DNA from: Lachnospiraceae bacterium
Lineage (GTDB): Bacteria; Bacillota; Clostridia; Lachnospirales; Lachnospiraceae
Reading direction: 5' to 3'
Assembly: GCA_017556805.1 (NCBI GenBank)
Contig: JAFYMC010000009.1
Location: 1 to 56,905, forward strand
Length of the DNA: 56,905 bases
The notes beneath the pieces were generated by a model. The model ran no database searches, was not told where the DNA came from, and saw only the letters and a program-made list of their open reading frames with translations. Numbering within the stretch: the stretch's first letter is position 1; each line of letters begins with the position of its first letter. The position numbers were made by a program, and so were the translations under genes. Below, piece by piece: positions 39,283-49,272 of this stretch.

Positions 39283-40770
39283 TTACAGTCCCAGGAACTT
39301 TTCTACTTCCGCCTGCATCTTTTCGGTCTCGCATACGGTGTCGTGAAGTACCGGAGCGGTGCGAATCTCTTCAATGGCATTCGGAACCGCAACCTTTGCG
39401 ATGCGGGACAGCTCGTCAACCAAATCAAAGTCGCTCCAGCTCTCATATTTCTCATCGATAGCACCCATGACGCTTCTGGTAAACTTGTACGGGCTTGCGG
39501 TGGATGCGATTACAGTCACCTTATCGTCACCGGTTGCCTTCTTGTACTCGTTGTATACATGAGCCGCAACTGCGGTATGGGTATCCATTACATATCCGGT
39601 CTTCTCGTAGAGGTCCTTGATTACCGCTGCGGTCTGAGCTTCGGTAGCGTAGCCGCCGGTGAAGTCAAGAAGACGTGCCTTCATCTCATCGGTAATGGTA
39701 TACTTGCCGGTCTTCTTTAAGGAATCCATCAGCTCCGTGGTCTTCGTTGCGTCACAGCCTGCAATCATGTAGATGAGACGCTCAAGGTTACTGGAAATCA
39801 AAATATCCATAGACGGAGAGGTGGTCAAAATAAACTCACGGTTCTTGTCATAGGTACCGGTCATAAAGAAATCGTACAATACCTTGTTGTCGTTGGATGC
39901 GCAAACAAGCTTGCCGATCGGGGTGCCCATTAACTTTGCGTAGTAAGCCGCAAGGATGTTACCGAAGTTACCGGTCGGAACCGTAACGTTCATCTCTTCG
40001 CCTGCCTTTAAGGTACCGTCAGCCAAAAGACGGGTGTATGCGTATACATAATATGCCACCTGCGGAACAAGACGGCCGATATTGATGGAGTTTGCGGAGG
40101 AGAAACAGAAACCTGCCTTTGCCATACGCTCCTTTAACTCTTCGTTACCGAACATCATCTTTACGCCGGTCTGGGCATCATCGAAGTTACCGGTAATACC
40201 AATCACGTGGGTATTTGCACCCTTCTGGGTAACCATCTGCTTTTCCTGAATACGGCTGACACCGTTCTTCGGGTAAAATACAATAATACGGGTGCCCGGT
40301 ACATCCGCAAATCCTGCCAAAGCAGCCTTACCGGTGTCACCGGAGGTAGCGGTAAGGATTACAATCTCGCCCTCATTGTTGTTCTTCTTTGCCGCAGTAG
40401 TCAAAAGGTGCGGCAAAATGGAAAGTGCCATATCCTTGAACGCAATGGTTGCGCCGTGGAACAGCTCTAAGTAATAAGCACCGTCTGCCTTCTTAATCGG
40501 TGCGATTTCTTTCACATCAAACTTCTCGTCATAGGCACTGTTGATGCAATGCTTTAATTCTGCCTCGGTATAGTCCGTCAGGAACAACTTCAACACTTCA
40601 TATGCCACTTCCTGATAAGACATGGTGGCAAGCTTTTCTAAACTAACGTCGAGCTTCGGAATGGCGGTCGGCACAAACAAACCTCCGTCCTTCGCAAGAC
40701 CCTGCAACACTGCCTGAGACGCAGTTACGGTTTCATTTTCGTTTCTCGTACTCTTATAAAGAATTTCCAT
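39283..40770 (-). CDS. thrC: threonine synthase
   Basis: A 495-residue PLP enzyme converting O-phosphohomoserine to threonine. The N-terminus MEILYKSTRNENETVTASQAV and GLAKDGGLFVP are those of the long (fungal/proteobacterial-type) threonine synthase class. The PLP lysine is K112 in LFHGATIAFKDMALS; the phosphate-binding region reads ATSGDTGKAALAGF. The length and closing region are complete. Own promoter (TTGCAA-17-TACAAT) and terminator, with a leader of about 60 bases, so no T-box is present. The ribosome binding site is GAGGAGGAACT. Confidence 0.96.
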   Translation of the reverse strand: MEILYKSTRNENETVTASQAVLQGLAKDGGLFVPTAIPKLDVSLEKLATMSYQEVAYEVLKLFLTDYTEAELKHCINSAYDEKFDVKEIAPIKKADGAYYLELFHGATIAFKDMALSILPHLLTTAAKKNNNEGEIVILTATSGDTGKAALAGFADVPGTRIIVFYPKNGVSRIQEKQMVTQKGANTHVIGITGNFDDAQTGVKMMFGNEELKERMAKAGFCFSSANSINIGRLVPQVAYYVYAYTRLLADGTLKAGEEMNVTVPTGNFGNILAAYYAKLMGTPIGKLVCASNDNKVLYDFFMTGTYDKNREFILTTSPSMDILISSNLERLIYMIAGCDATKTTELMDSLKKTGKYTITDEMKARLLDFTGGYATEAQTAAVIKDLYEKTGYVMDTHTAVAAHVYNEYKKATGDDKVTVIASTASPYKFTRSVMGAIDEKYESWSDFDLVDELSRIAKVAVPNAIEEIRTAPVLHDTVCETEKMQAEVEKFLGL

Positions 40771-40834
40771 AGTTCCTCCTCTTTCGGCCTCTCTTCTTCC
40801 GGAGTCCGCGGTATTCTACCTTTTTTCTCCGCTC

Positions 40835-40863
40835 ATTGTAGCACAGAACGTGCGGTGTTGCAA
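40835..40863 (-). promoter_or_regulatory. sigma-A promoter of thrC
   Basis: Minus-strand TTGCAA (40858-40863), a 17-base spacer and TACAAT (40835-40840) with an extended -10 TGC. Confidence 0.8.
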
Positions 40864-40881
40864 GAAGATTTCCCGCTTTTT

Positions 40882-41709
40882 TTATTTATCCGTAAAAAAT
40901 TCATGACAACCGTAACGGAACAAAAATTTCAAAGAGGTATCAAACCAGCTCATCGCTTTCTTATTTGCCAATTTACGTGCGGCAAAATACAATGCGCCCT
41001 GGGAATAATCCTCTCCCGCAAGCACACGGTCTACCGCTTCTCTTGTTTTTTCGGACACCGTCACCGACCAGTAACGTCCGTCCTTAATCGGAGAAAACTG
41101 ATAGGTCTTTCCGTTATTCTGGAACACTACTTCCGCAATGCTGTTCGGAAACTTCTTGGATACTACTCGATTTAAAATAACATTTGCCACCAGCATACGG
41201 CCCTTCACGTCCTCACCGGTTGCCTCAGCCTCTACAATACGGAGAAGCACTTCCTTATCCTCTTCCGTAATCAAAAGCGGAGTTTCTCCTGCATATACCT
41301 TAATCTTTCCGCCCCAGACCGTTCCTGCCGGAGAAGCCATCAGCTCCAGCTCGCCCTGCTCATAGGTTTCCAGGACTCCCTGTGCAAATGCAAAGGTAGA
41401 AATCGTCTCATATAACTCTTCTTCCTCTGCTTCACCGTCTTCCAAACGTCCGGTCTCGATACTGTATGCCGCCACCTGCAACAAACTGCCGGAGGCTGTA
41501 TCGGTAAATACTTGTTCTTCGTTAAGGATCTGATATTGCGCTGCCTTTTTTTCTTCCGTTTGCTCTGCTGCATTTTCCTCAGCCGCCAACGCCTTTGCGC
41601 CCGCATCGTAAGCTTGTCCGTTCCATACCTGTCTGCCGAAACCGATTCCCAAGCCGGCCAGCACCAGTACTGCAACTATTACAATCGCTGCGGTCTTTCC
41701 TTTTTTCAT
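40882..41709 (-). CDS. SleB-type cell wall hydrolase
   Basis: A 275-residue exported protein: N-terminal membrane segment (TAAIVIVAVLVLAGLGIGFG), a spacer rich in Glu and Ala, and a C-terminal Hydrolase_2 domain (about 160-275). The family motif is visible in LLRIVEAEATGEDVKGRMLVA (E-A-E at the catalytic start), ANVILNRVVSKKFPNSI and TYQFSPIKDGRYW. SleB-like lytic transglycosylases act on spore cortex or vegetative wall. Without a peptidoglycan-binding domain or forespore promoter, which it is cannot be told; the promoter found is sigma-A-like. The start at 41709 follows AGGAGC; a longer frame to 41847 has no ribosome binding site. Confidence 0.87.
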   Translation of the reverse strand: MKKGKTAAIVIVAVLVLAGLGIGFGRQVWNGQAYDAGAKALAAEENAAEQTEEKKAAQYQILNEEQVFTDTASGSLLQVAAYSIETGRLEDGEAEEEELYETISTFAFAQGVLETYEQGELELMASPAGTVWGGKIKVYAGETPLLITEEDKEVLLRIVEAEATGEDVKGRMLVANVILNRVVSKKFPNSIAEVVFQNNGKTYQFSPIKDGRYWSVTVSEKTREAVDRVLAGEDYSQGALYFAARKLANKKAMSWFDTSLKFLFRYGCHEFFTDK

Positions 41710-41786
41710 AAATGCTCCTATTCTCTCATATCCACATGCATTCCCTATCGTGTCTGCCCTCTCCCTCGCAAAAACACTCGGGTTTG

Positions 41787-41814
41787 ATTTTATCATCGAT
41801 TTCCGGCTTGTCAA
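41787..41814 (-). promoter_or_regulatory. sigma-A promoter of the SleB-type gene
   Basis: Minus-strand TTGACA (41809-41814), a 16-base spacer and TAAAAT (41787-41792). The stretch between this and the AP2 gene promoter holds nothing else recognisable. Confidence 0.75.
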
Positions 41815-41983
41815 TAACTTTTGCCGTTTTTCGTGAATTCCGCTCACCAGACTGACTATTTTTTCACAATCTCTTTTAGCTTATTGTGTATTTTGCATAA
41901 TTTGCATGTATTGTTTTTGTATATTTTTAACAAAAACTGCTATGACAAGATTTTTATTCTTATGCTGTCGTCTCTATTTGTCC

Positions 41984-42012
41984 TTGCCAGAAAGACAAAA
42001 GTACGCTATACT
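41984..42012 (+). promoter_or_regulatory. sigma-A promoter of the AP2-domain gene
   Basis: TTGCCA (41984-41989), a 17-base spacer and TATACT (42007-42012), 45 bases before the ATG. Confidence 0.78.
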
Positions 42013-42057
42013 GATAACAGTAGAACTCGATGATTTCGCACAGATGAGGAGAATTTC

Positions 42058-42855
42058 ATGGTTGCCGGCGTATACGAAACAACAAAAAAAGACGGAACAC
42101 CTTCCTACCGTGCTTCCTTTACCTACAAAGGAAAGCATATCAGTCTGGGAAGCTTCCCCACCAAAGAAGGGGCACACCGCGCCTATCTGACCGCAGAACT
42201 TTTGCTGCGTTCCCCGGAGGGTCACTTGTTGTCTTTGTCCGATTATGCCGCTGCCGGCAAACCCCTTTCTTATGAAAAGTGGGTGATTCTTCTAAACCTT
42301 CGTGACAACGGTATCTACTTTAAAACACCGATTTATTTGTATCGCCGATACTTCGTCTATCATTATAGCGAAGACATCCACTTAAAATTCGACGCAGATG
42401 ATTTGTTTTACTATTCCAATCACAAAATCATGAAACGGGGCGGTCACCTGTTTGTAGCGGATTACGGCATGCAGGTCACCCTGACTTCCCGCTACGGCAT
42501 CAAGTCCCATGCGGTTGAGGGCCGGGACTATCGTTTTATCAACGGCGACTCCACCGACTTCCGCTACGGCAATTTGGAAATATTTAACCGTTATGCCGGC
42601 GTTACCGCCGAGTACAGAAAAGGCCGCCTTGTCTATCTTTCCAAAATCCATGTGAACGGCGACTATATTATAGGAAGATACGACACCGAAGAAGAAGCCG
42701 CCATTGCCTACAACAAAGCCGCAGATTTGTTAAACAAACTCGGAATTCAAAAGAATTATTCCAGAAATTATGTGGAAGGACTTACGGAGGAAGAGGCTTC
42801 CTATATATATAAGAAGATACGCATTTCGCCGAAATTAAAACTGGCAGCTCCGTAA
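42058..42855 (+). CDS. AP2-domain protein with degenerate HNH-like centre
   Basis: A 265-residue protein with two AP2/ERF-type DNA-binding units, at about 3-50 (YRASFTYKGKHISLGSFPTK, EGAHRAYLTAE) and at about 190-240 (YLSKIHVNGDYIIGRYDTEE, EAAIAYNKAADLLNKLG). Between them GRDYRFINGDSTDFRYGNLEI resembles the core of HNH homing endonucleases (xxINGDxxDxRxxNLx) but the first catalytic histidine is not at the expected place, so the nuclease seems lost. This suggests a homing endonuclease recruited as a DNA-binding protein. The ATG follows GAGGAGAATTTC. It lies directly upstream of rnpB, transcribed the same way. Confidence 0.75.
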   Translation: MVAGVYETTKKDGTPSYRASFTYKGKHISLGSFPTKEGAHRAYLTAELLLRSPEGHLLSLSDYAAAGKPLSYEKWVILLNLRDNGIYFKTPIYLYRRYFVYHYSEDIHLKFDADDLFYYSNHKIMKRGGHLFVADYGMQVTLTSRYGIKSHAVEGRDYRFINGDSTDFRYGNLEIFNRYAGVTAEYRKGRLVYLSKIHVNGDYIIGRYDTEEEAAIAYNKAADLLNKLGIQKNYSRNYVEGLTEEEASYIYKKIRISPKLKLAAP

Positions 42856-42863
42856 AACGACCC

Positions 42864-42892
42864 TTTACATCCGAAAAAAAATGTGCTAGGAT
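42864..42892 (+). promoter_or_regulatory. promoter of rnpB
   Basis: TTTACA (42864-42869), a 17-base spacer and TAGGAT (42887-42892) with an extended -10 TGC, six bases before the RNase P RNA 5' end. Confidence 0.8.
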
Positions 42893-42898
42893 AGAGCA

Positions 42899-43250
42899 GA
42901 GTAGCACAGATGATCGCGCCCTTTTGGGTGAGGAAAGTCCGGGCTCCACAGGGCAGGGTGCCGGATAACGTCCGGTCGGGGCGACCCGAAGGCCAGTGCA
43001 ACAGAAAAGAAACCGCCGACTTTACGTCGGTAAGGGTGGAATGGCGGTGTAAGAGACCACCGCTCTTGCGGTAACGTAAGAGGCTGTGTAAACCCCACTC
43101 GGAGCAAGACAAAACAGAAAGCGAAACGGCGGCCCGTCGTGCTTTCGGGTATGTCGCGTTTTGTACCGTAAGGTGCAAAGGAGCTGTGCGGTAACGTACA
43201 GTCAAGATAGATGATCATCTGATACAGAACCCGGCTTACAGTGCTACTCA
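42899..43250 (+). ncRNA. rnpB: RNase P RNA (type A)
   Basis: The RNA component of RNase P, which matures tRNA 5' ends. Conserved elements are present: GAGGAAAGTCCGGGCTCC near the 5' end, the GCAACAGAAA-type region, AGAGACCACCGC, and the universally conserved 3' part GATGATCATCTGATACAGAA with CCCGGCTTAC. The 5' arm GAGTAGCAC (42899-42907) pairs with GTGCTACTC (43241-43249) to form P1. The length of about 352 bases and layout fit the ancestral (A) type usual for clostridia. Own promoter and terminator. Confidence 0.95.
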
Positions 43251-43265
43251 TCCTTCTGAAACAAG

Positions 43266-43317
43266 AAAGAGGGTGCCCCTCAAGTCATACCGACTTTTGG
43301 GATGCCCTCTTTTTCTT
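43266..43317 (+). terminator. terminator of rnpB
   Basis: AGAGGGTGCCCCTCAAGTC and GACTTTTGGGATGCCCTCT pair with G-U and small internal mismatches, followed by TTTTTCTTATTTCTT. Confidence 0.85.
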
Positions 43318-43369
43318 ATTTCTTGCAATCCGATTCAATTTTACACTGTTTCATCCACGAAACAAACCT

Positions 43370-43708
43370 TTATGCGATTCCTATTTTTTCCTTAACCATC
43401 CTCATGTCATTCTCCAAAACATTTACGCGCAGATGCATCAATTCCTTCTCACGCTCCGTCTTTAAAGCCTCATCCAGCTTTCTGTTCAAGTCAAGATGCC
43501 CTTCTGCAATAATGCGGATATTTCTGTTGGTCTCATTCTCAAGGGTAAGTTGTAAATTTCTCACTTCGCCCTTCAAGAATCGCAAGTCACCATTCATTTC
43601 CTGAACAAATTCATTCGTGGCCTGTACTTCGTCTTTCAACGACTGGATGTCGTCCTTCATCAACCGCATGTCGTCGTAAATCGCTTTTAGCATCTGGTTT
43701 TCTGTCAT
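43370..43708 (-). CDS. small coiled-coil protein of unknown function
   Basis: The 112-residue protein is almost entirely a predicted coiled coil, with heptad-like spacing (MLKAIYDDMRLMKDDIQSLK, ENDMRMVKEKIGIA) and no membrane segment or enzymatic motif. Proteins of this size and composition are common in clostridia, often next to regulators. The ATG follows GGAGGAGACGGT. The function is not recognised. It stands alone between rnpB and the nucleoside kinase gene. Confidence 0.7.
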   Translation of the reverse strand: MTENQMLKAIYDDMRLMKDDIQSLKDEVQATNEFVQEMNGDLRFLKGEVRNLQLTLENETNRNIRIIAEGHLDLNRKLDEALKTEREKELMHLRVNVLENDMRMVKEKIGIA

Positions 43709-43790
43709 ACCGTCTCCTCCTATCGTATTCGTATTGTTCTTTCTTCCCCTACGACCAGTCTACCACCTTGGACATACAATGCAAAGTGAA

Positions 43791-43830
43791 TTTTGGGATA
43801 ATGTCTGCTGCATTAGACATTATCCCAAAA
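43791..43830 (-). terminator. terminator of the dgt-to-kinase operon
   Basis: TTTTGGGATAATGTCT and AGACATTATCCCAAAA are exact 16-bp inverted repeats around an 8-base loop, ending in T-runs on both strands, 12 bases after the kinase stop. Confidence 0.9.
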
Positions 43831-43841
43831 AGCATTTCTTA

Positions 43842-45506
43842 TCACACCTTAAAACAGCTTCCTCCCACAAACTCTCGTAAAATCGAATTATGCGGAATAT
43901 CATCGCTTCCCGCTCCCAAGAAATAATCCAAAAACTTAAGCAGGCGCTTTGCTTCGGTATAGGCCGGAGAATCCACCGGCACGCTGAACAAAAGCGGCTC
44001 CGCGTATTGCTTCAACACTGCAAGCTCATACAAAAGTGCGGAGTTAAACATAACGTCGCAATCCTCCTGGTATGGGAAGATATTGTCCTGTTCACCGCGA
44101 CGAACCGACGGCCACATCATAATCGTGCGCTCTGCCGAGGAACCGCGGGTCCGCGCATCCCGCACAATACGGCGAATCAATCGGCCGTCCGTAGTCGGGA
44201 TTCGATTGTGCTCGTCAACATTTAACTGAGTCAATGCACTGATATAGATCTTAAACTTATTCTTTCGCGGCAAGGAATGGGACAGCAAATCATTGAGACC
44301 GTGAATGCCCTCGATTACAAGAATATCGTCCTTACCCAGTCTCTTTTTATTTCCCTTATACTCCCGCTTGCCGGTTTTGAAATTAAAGCTCGGAAGCTCT
44401 ACCTCCTCGCCCTGCAAAAGCGCCGTCATATCCGCATTAAACTGCTCCACATCAATGGCTCCCAGACACTCAAAGTCATAATTGCCATCTGCATCCCGCG
44501 GTGTTTTTTCACGGTCCACAAAATAGTCGTCCACCGCAATCGGATGCGGATGCAAACCTACTGCGCGCAACTGAATGGACAAGCGATGGGAAAAGGTCGT
44601 CTTTCCGGAGGAAGAAGGTCCCGCAATCATAACAAACTTTACATTGCCCTTCTTTACAATTTCTTCCGCCACTTCCGCAATCTTCTTTTCCTGAAGTGCT
44701 TCCTGAATTAACGCAATATCATTAAACTCGCCGTTGGTAATCGCCTCATTCAAATCGCCGACTGTACCGATACCCATACGTCTGCACCACATATTCGACT
44801 CCTGGAAGGTCGCGAACAGCTTCTCTCTCTGGATAAAACCCGCCATACAGTTCGGCTGCTTAATATCCGGGAGCAACAACAAGAAACCCTCCTTATACGG
44901 AAAGAAATCAAAATAACGAAGCACTTCCGTAGACTCCGGCATATATCCGTAAAAATAGTCTTCAAAGCCTCCCAGATTGTAAATATTCGTCTTAGATACA
45001 CGACGGAACTTGAACAGTTTCTCCTTATCGTACATCTTATGCTTACAGAACATCTCCATCGCTTCGGTGGTCGGCACGGAGCGCTTATGAAATACCACCT
45101 TCTCCGAAACCAGACGACGCATTTCCTTCTTTACCAAACGGGCTGCGTCCTCGTCCAGTACCACGTTGCCGTCGATTTCTCCGTAATATCCGTTTCCGAT
45201 GGCATGCTCAATACGGACCTTGTTGATTTTATCCTTGCCGAACACCTTATAAATAGCACATATCATCATAAAGAACATACCACGGACATAGGTGCGGTTG
45301 CCGTCCTTATCCGCCGTTGTCAAAAACTCCAGCTCGCAATCCCGGTCCAACGTCTTACTAAGCTCACAAAGATTTCCGTCTCTGTTGGCTAAAATAATAT
45401 CATAGGTATACTCTTTCTCAAACTGCTTTGCAAACTCCGACACTTTTGTGCCTCTTGCTACCTTATGTACTTTTCCCTTTACGGTTACATTTACCATGCT
45501 CTCCAT
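43842..45506 (-). CDS. nucleoside kinase with TGS and ThrRS-like N-terminal domains
   Basis: A 554-residue protein with three parts: a TGS domain (about 5-65, VNVTVKGKVHKVARGTKVSE), a domain like the second additional domain of threonyl-tRNA synthetase (about 75-230, RIEHAIGNGYYGEID, DEDAARLVKKEMRRLV), and a C-terminal phosphoribulokinase/uridine kinase fold (about 280-554) with P-loop GPSSSGKTTF and VIEGIHGLND. The family is annotated as nucleoside kinase; the substrate is most likely uridine or cytidine, by analogy. It follows trmK by 42 bases. The start follows GGAAAGGTGG. Confidence 0.88.
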   Translation of the reverse strand: MESMVNVTVKGKVHKVARGTKVSEFAKQFEKEYTYDIILANRDGNLCELSKTLDRDCELEFLTTADKDGNRTYVRGMFFMMICAIYKVFGKDKINKVRIEHAIGNGYYGEIDGNVVLDEDAARLVKKEMRRLVSEKVVFHKRSVPTTEAMEMFCKHKMYDKEKLFKFRRVSKTNIYNLGGFEDYFYGYMPESTEVLRYFDFFPYKEGFLLLLPDIKQPNCMAGFIQREKLFATFQESNMWCRRMGIGTVGDLNEAITNGEFNDIALIQEALQEKKIAEVAEEIVKKGNVKFVMIAGPSSSGKTTFSHRLSIQLRAVGLHPHPIAVDDYFVDREKTPRDADGNYDFECLGAIDVEQFNADMTALLQGEEVELPSFNFKTGKREYKGNKKRLGKDDILVIEGIHGLNDLLSHSLPRKNKFKIYISALTQLNVDEHNRIPTTDGRLIRRIVRDARTRGSSAERTIMMWPSVRRGEQDNIFPYQEDCDVMFNSALLYELAVLKQYAEPLLFSVPVDSPAYTEAKRLLKFLDYFLGAGSDDIPHNSILREFVGGSCFKV

Positions 45507-45548
45507 AAGAAACCACCTTTCCGAACTCCGCCCTCTCTGCGGATTCTG

Positions 45549-46280
45549 TTATTTTGCAAGTTTCTCTGCCACTATTTCATTTTTCGCAAGACGGAGCAGC
45601 AATTCTTCCTTGCGTCCTTCTGCTTTTTCGGTACCTGCCGCAGACAATCCCGCCAGCACTTCCTGCATCTTCCGGCGTTCCTCTGTCAAAAACTCCCGCA
45701 ACACCGGCAATGCCGTCTCTTTTAAACGCTTGCCGTACAAATACTCCTCCTCGGTCCAAAGCTCCTCCGTACCATGCTCCGCTCGCAGAATCGTATAATA
45801 CTTTCCGTCCTCAAACAGCATATCCTCTTCCGTAATCCGGAAGCCGATGTTCTGCACAAAACGGCGAAATTCAGCAATTTCCGACTGTGGTTGTAATACC
45901 AGTTCCTTTACCGCAGCCACCGTTTCCGGATGCGCGGTCAAAATCCGCTCCATCAGCGGCCCGCCCATACCGGCAATCAGCACCGTATCCGCCTCGCCCG
46001 GCAAAAGCTTTGCCAAACCGTCCGAAAGTCTGAGGTCTACCGTTTCCTCCACACCGAATTTCCGGACATTTTCCTTTGCTCTGGCTAACGGCCCCGCATT
46101 CACATCCATGGCAATCACCCTTGGTGCAATGCCCTGCTCTATCAAATAAATCGACGTGTAGGCGTGATCACAGCCCACATCCGCCGTGCGGTTTCCGCGG
46201 CTGACAAAGCCTGCCGTCCGAAGCATGCGCTCCGACAAAAAGCCTGCTACGCCAACCCGGTTTCCCACTCTTTCTTCCAT
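45549..46280 (-). CDS. trmK: tRNA (adenine(22)-N(1))-methyltransferase TrmK
   Basis: A 243-residue SAM-dependent methyltransferase of the TrmK/COG2384 family. The SAM-binding start reads ADVGCDHAYTSIYLIEQG, the next strand VIAMDVNAGPLARAKENV, and the family's VLIAGMGGPLMERIL follows, with the QPQSE-containing stretch thereafter. A C-terminal helical domain matches B. subtilis TrmK, which methylates A22 of tRNAs. It is placed directly after rpoD (10 bases), a conserved neighbourhood in Firmicutes. Confidence 0.92.
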   Translation of the reverse strand: MEERVGNRVGVAGFLSERMLRTAGFVSRGNRTADVGCDHAYTSIYLIEQGIAPRVIAMDVNAGPLARAKENVRKFGVEETVDLRLSDGLAKLLPGEADTVLIAGMGGPLMERILTAHPETVAAVKELVLQPQSEIAEFRRFVQNIGFRITEEDMLFEDGKYYTILRAEHGTEELWTEEEYLYGKRLKETALPVLREFLTEERRKMQEVLAGLSAAGTEKAEGRKEELLLRLAKNEIVAEKLAK

Positions 46281-46290
46281 TGTATTCTCC

Positions 46291-47415
46291 TTACTCCAAA
46301 TAATCCCTTAACTTTTTGGAACGGCTCGGATGACGTAACTTACGAAGAGCCTTCGCCTCAATCTGACGGATACGCTCTCTTGTTACGTTAAACTCACGTC
46401 CTACTTCCTCTAAGGTTCTGCCTCTGCCGTCGTCCAGACCGAAGCGCAGACGAAGTACATTCCGTTCTCTCTCGGTGAGGGTGTCCAGCACCTCGCTGAT
46501 TTGCTCGCGCAAAAGCGTAAACGCCGCCTGCTCCGCCGGCACCGGAATGTGGTCATCCTGAATGAAGTCGCCCAAATGGCTGTCTTCCTCTTCACCGATC
46601 GGAGTCTCCAAAGACACCGGCTCCTGGGCAATCTTCTGAATCTCCCGCACACGATCAAGAGACATATGCATTTCTTTTGCAATCTCCTCCGGAAGCGGTT
46701 CTCTTCCGTACTCCTGCAGGAGCTGACGTTGTACACGGATTAATTTGTTAATGGTTTCCACCATATGCACCGGAATACGAATGGTACGGGCCTGGTCCGC
46801 AATCGCTCTTGTAATGGCCTGACGAATCCACCAGGTGGCATAGGTAGAAAACTTATAACCTTTGCGGTAGTCAAACTTTTCCACCGCCTTAATAAGTCCT
46901 AAGTTACCTTCCTGAATCAAATCCAAAAACTGCATACCGCGGCCCACGTAACGTTTTGCAATGCTGACTACAAGACGCAGGTTTGCCTCGGACAAACGCT
47001 TCTTTGCCGCCTCGTCTCCTGCTTCCATCTTAATGGCCAGCTCCATCTCTTCTTCCGCAGAGAGAAGCGGCACTTTACCGATTTCTTTTAAATACATGCG
47101 CACCGGGTCTTCAAGACTGACACCCTCCGGCACCGTAAGATCCAGATTCTCCAGTTCCTCGGTCTCGGCATCATCCTCCAACAAAAGCGCATCATCCGGC
47201 TCGTCATCCCCGTCCAGATTGATATCGCTGATGCGGAGTACATCCACATTATTGGCCTCCAAAAACTCGTACACGCGCTCGGTAGCCGCCTCATCCATTT
47301 CCACATCTGCCATGAAATCCGCGATTTCCTGAAACTCCAATACATTCTTCTTCTTTGCCGCATACGCCAGCAAATCCTTCATCTTTGCCTGAAAACGTTC
47401 CATATTTCCTTCCAT
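46291..47415 (-). CDS. rpoD: primary sigma factor RpoD/SigA
   Basis: The 374-residue housekeeping sigma-70. A short region 1.1 (about 1-70) and an acidic linker ([20 protein letters not shown]) precede [20 protein letters not shown] (region 1.2). Region 2 reads [20 protein letters not shown] and the -10-binding [20 protein letters not shown]; region 4.2 reads [20 protein letters not shown] then [19 protein letters not shown]. The size is typical of Firmicutes SigA. It lies in the conserved order dnaG-rpoD-trmK. Confidence 0.97.
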   Translation of the reverse strand: MEGNMERFQAKMKDLLAYAAKKKNVLEFQEIADFMADVEMDEAATERVYEFLEANNVDVLRISDINLDGDDEPDDALLLEDDAETEELENLDLTVPEGVSLEDPVRMYLKEIGKVPLLSAEEEMELAIKMEAGDEAAKKRLSEANLRLVVSIAKRYVGRGMQFLDLIQEGNLGLIKAVEKFDYRKGYKFSTYATWWIRQAITRAIADQARTIRIPVHMVETINKLIRVQRQLLQEYGREPLPEEIAKEMHMSLDRVREIQKIAQEPVSLETPIGEEEDSHLGDFIQDDHIPVPAEQAAFTLLREQISEVLDTLTERERNVLRLRFGLDDGRGRTLEEVGREFNVTRERIRQIEAKALRKLRHPSRSKKLRDYLE

Positions 47416-47471
47416 ATGCTTCCTCCATATTGCACATTCTTTCCGACATTGCGGAAAAATATACCTTCTGC

Positions 47472-49247
47472 CTACAGTCCTGCCTTTTGTAACGTTGTAT
47501 TTAAAGATGCCTGTTCCGCAATGGCCTTCTGCATTGCCTCCAGGTCCCCTGTTTCCGCCGCTTGTCCCATCCGCATTTCGATACTGCTTTGCTTCACCTT
47601 CCGAACCGTTTCCGCAAAGGCCTTTGCCTTCTGGGCTTCGTCCAAATCACCCAAAAGCGTGGTCTGGAACAACTCCGCAGCCTTGGCCTGCTCCTCCTTC
47701 GTCTCGTAACGGTTAAGGATACGCGCCGGTGTAACCGTTCCCTCCTTTTCGTATTGTTCAAACACTTCCTTTGCCGCCCCACAGTAGAACTCGTCCGTAA
47801 AATCCTCTGCCGTCAGTATCCCCTTCACTTTACCGAGCAGGGCCGGCTCCGTAGTCAACCACGTCAGCAACAGCTTCTGGGAAGTGTTAAGTCCGCTCTC
47901 CTGTTTTTGCTTTTTCCGTTCCGTATAGGATGATTCCTTCTTCTCCTCCGTCGGCATTTCCGCACTTCCGTACTGATTTACCAAACGATTTAACATATCA
48001 AAGCTGATTTGATATTCCTTGGCAATGGCTTCCGTATAGGTTCTGCGCTCCAGCTCCTCCGTAAATTGCAGGAGCTTTTTCGCCGTTTCTCTAAAAAACT
48101 TCGTCTTCTGCTCCGGGTCCGAAAAATCAAACTCGCTCTTTAATACATCAATTTCGAAATAAAAGCTGTTTCTGGCACTTTGAATGCGCTTTTCGTATTC
48201 CTCCGCACCTAACGCCTTAATAAACTCATCCGGGTCCTTGTACGGCTTCATATTGATAACCTTGGCGGAAATCCCTGCCGCACGTAATATCGGAATCGCA
48301 CGAAGCGCCGCCTTTTGTCCCGCCCCGTCACTATCGTAGGTAATGTATACCTCCTTTACGTACCGGGCAATGAGATTCGCCTGCAGACCTGTAAACGCCG
48401 TACCGAGAGATGCCACTGCATTGGTAAACCCGGCCTGATGCAACGAAATCACATCCATATATCCTTCGCAAAGAAGAAAATAACTCTTCCTTGACTGTCT
48501 CGCATAATTTAACGCGTACAGATTCCGGCTCTTATCAAAAATCGGTGTCTCCGGAGAGTTCAGATACTTCGGTTCACCGTCTCCCATAACACGACCGCCG
48601 AAGCCGATAACCTTGCTGTTACCGTCCATAATCGGAAACATGGCACGATTCCAGAACTTATCGTATACACCTCTCTTTTCATCAAAGGTGAACAGACCGC
48701 TTTCCTTTAAAATATCGTCATCAAAGCCCTGAGATTTCAGATACGCATACAGCTCTCTGCCGCCCTTATCCGAATACCCGAGGCCGAACTTGGTAATGGT
48801 CTCATCGGACAATCCACGTTTCTTAAAATAACCGTAGGCCGTCTGTCCCGGATCCTTTTTCATCCGGACATAGTAAAACTTCGCCGCCTCTTTATTAATA
48901 TCAAACAGACGCATACGCCTGTCAGCCTTTTTCTTTGCCTCCGGGGTAAACTCCTGCTCCGGGAGTTTAATCCCCGCCCGGTCCGCCAGATGCTGGATAG
49001 CCTCCGGGAACGAAAAATTCTCATACTCCATCAAAAAGGTAAACACATTACCGCCTACACCGCAACCGAAGCAATGATACATCTGTCTGCTTCCGCTGAC
49101 GGAAAAGCTGGGGGTCTTCTCTCCGTGAAACGGACAAAGCCCCATGTAGTTGGAACCCTTCTTCTGAAGTTTTATATACGTGCCGATGACATCCACAATG
49201 TCACTGCCGGACCGTACCTCTTCCACCACTTCATCCGAGTAGTACAT
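47472..49247 (-). CDS. dnaG: DNA primase DnaG
   Basis: A 591-residue primase. The N-terminal CHC2 zinc finger is C38, H41, C59 and C62 ([15 protein letters not shown]...YHCFGCG). The RNA-polymerase/TOPRIM domain has [35 protein letters not shown] and [12 protein letters not shown] with the metal-binding acids. The C-terminal helicase-binding part (about 440-591) is present and Lys/Glu-rich. It makes RNA primers for DNA replication. The start follows GAGGTGACTT. It stands 56 bases upstream of rpoD, in the macromolecular synthesis operon. Confidence 0.97.
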   Translation of the reverse strand: MYYSDEVVEEVRSGSDIVDVIGTYIKLQKKGSNYMGLCPFHGEKTPSFSVSGSRQMYHCFGCGVGGNVFTFLMEYENFSFPEAIQHLADRAGIKLPEQEFTPEAKKKADRRMRLFDINKEAAKFYYVRMKKDPGQTAYGYFKKRGLSDETITKFGLGYSDKGGRELYAYLKSQGFDDDILKESGLFTFDEKRGVYDKFWNRAMFPIMDGNSKVIGFGGRVMGDGEPKYLNSPETPIFDKSRNLYALNYARQSRKSYFLLCEGYMDVISLHQAGFTNAVASLGTAFTGLQANLIARYVKEVYITYDSDGAGQKAALRAIPILRAAGISAKVINMKPYKDPDEFIKALGAEEYEKRIQSARNSFYFEIDVLKSEFDFSDPEQKTKFFRETAKKLLQFTEELERRTYTEAIAKEYQISFDMLNRLVNQYGSAEMPTEEKKESSYTERKKQKQESGLNTSQKLLLTWLTTEPALLGKVKGILTAEDFTDEFYCGAAKEVFEQYEKEGTVTPARILNRYETKEEQAKAAELFQTTLLGDLDEAQKAKAFAETVRKVKQSSIEMRMGQAAETGDLEAMQKAIAEQASLNTTLQKAGL

Positions 49248-49272
49248 AAGTCACCTCTTTATTCTAATAATC

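Noticed and set aside
40771-40834. T-box or threonine attenuator before thrC
   Set aside because: The leader is only about 60 bases and contains no T-box sequence or terminator hairpin.
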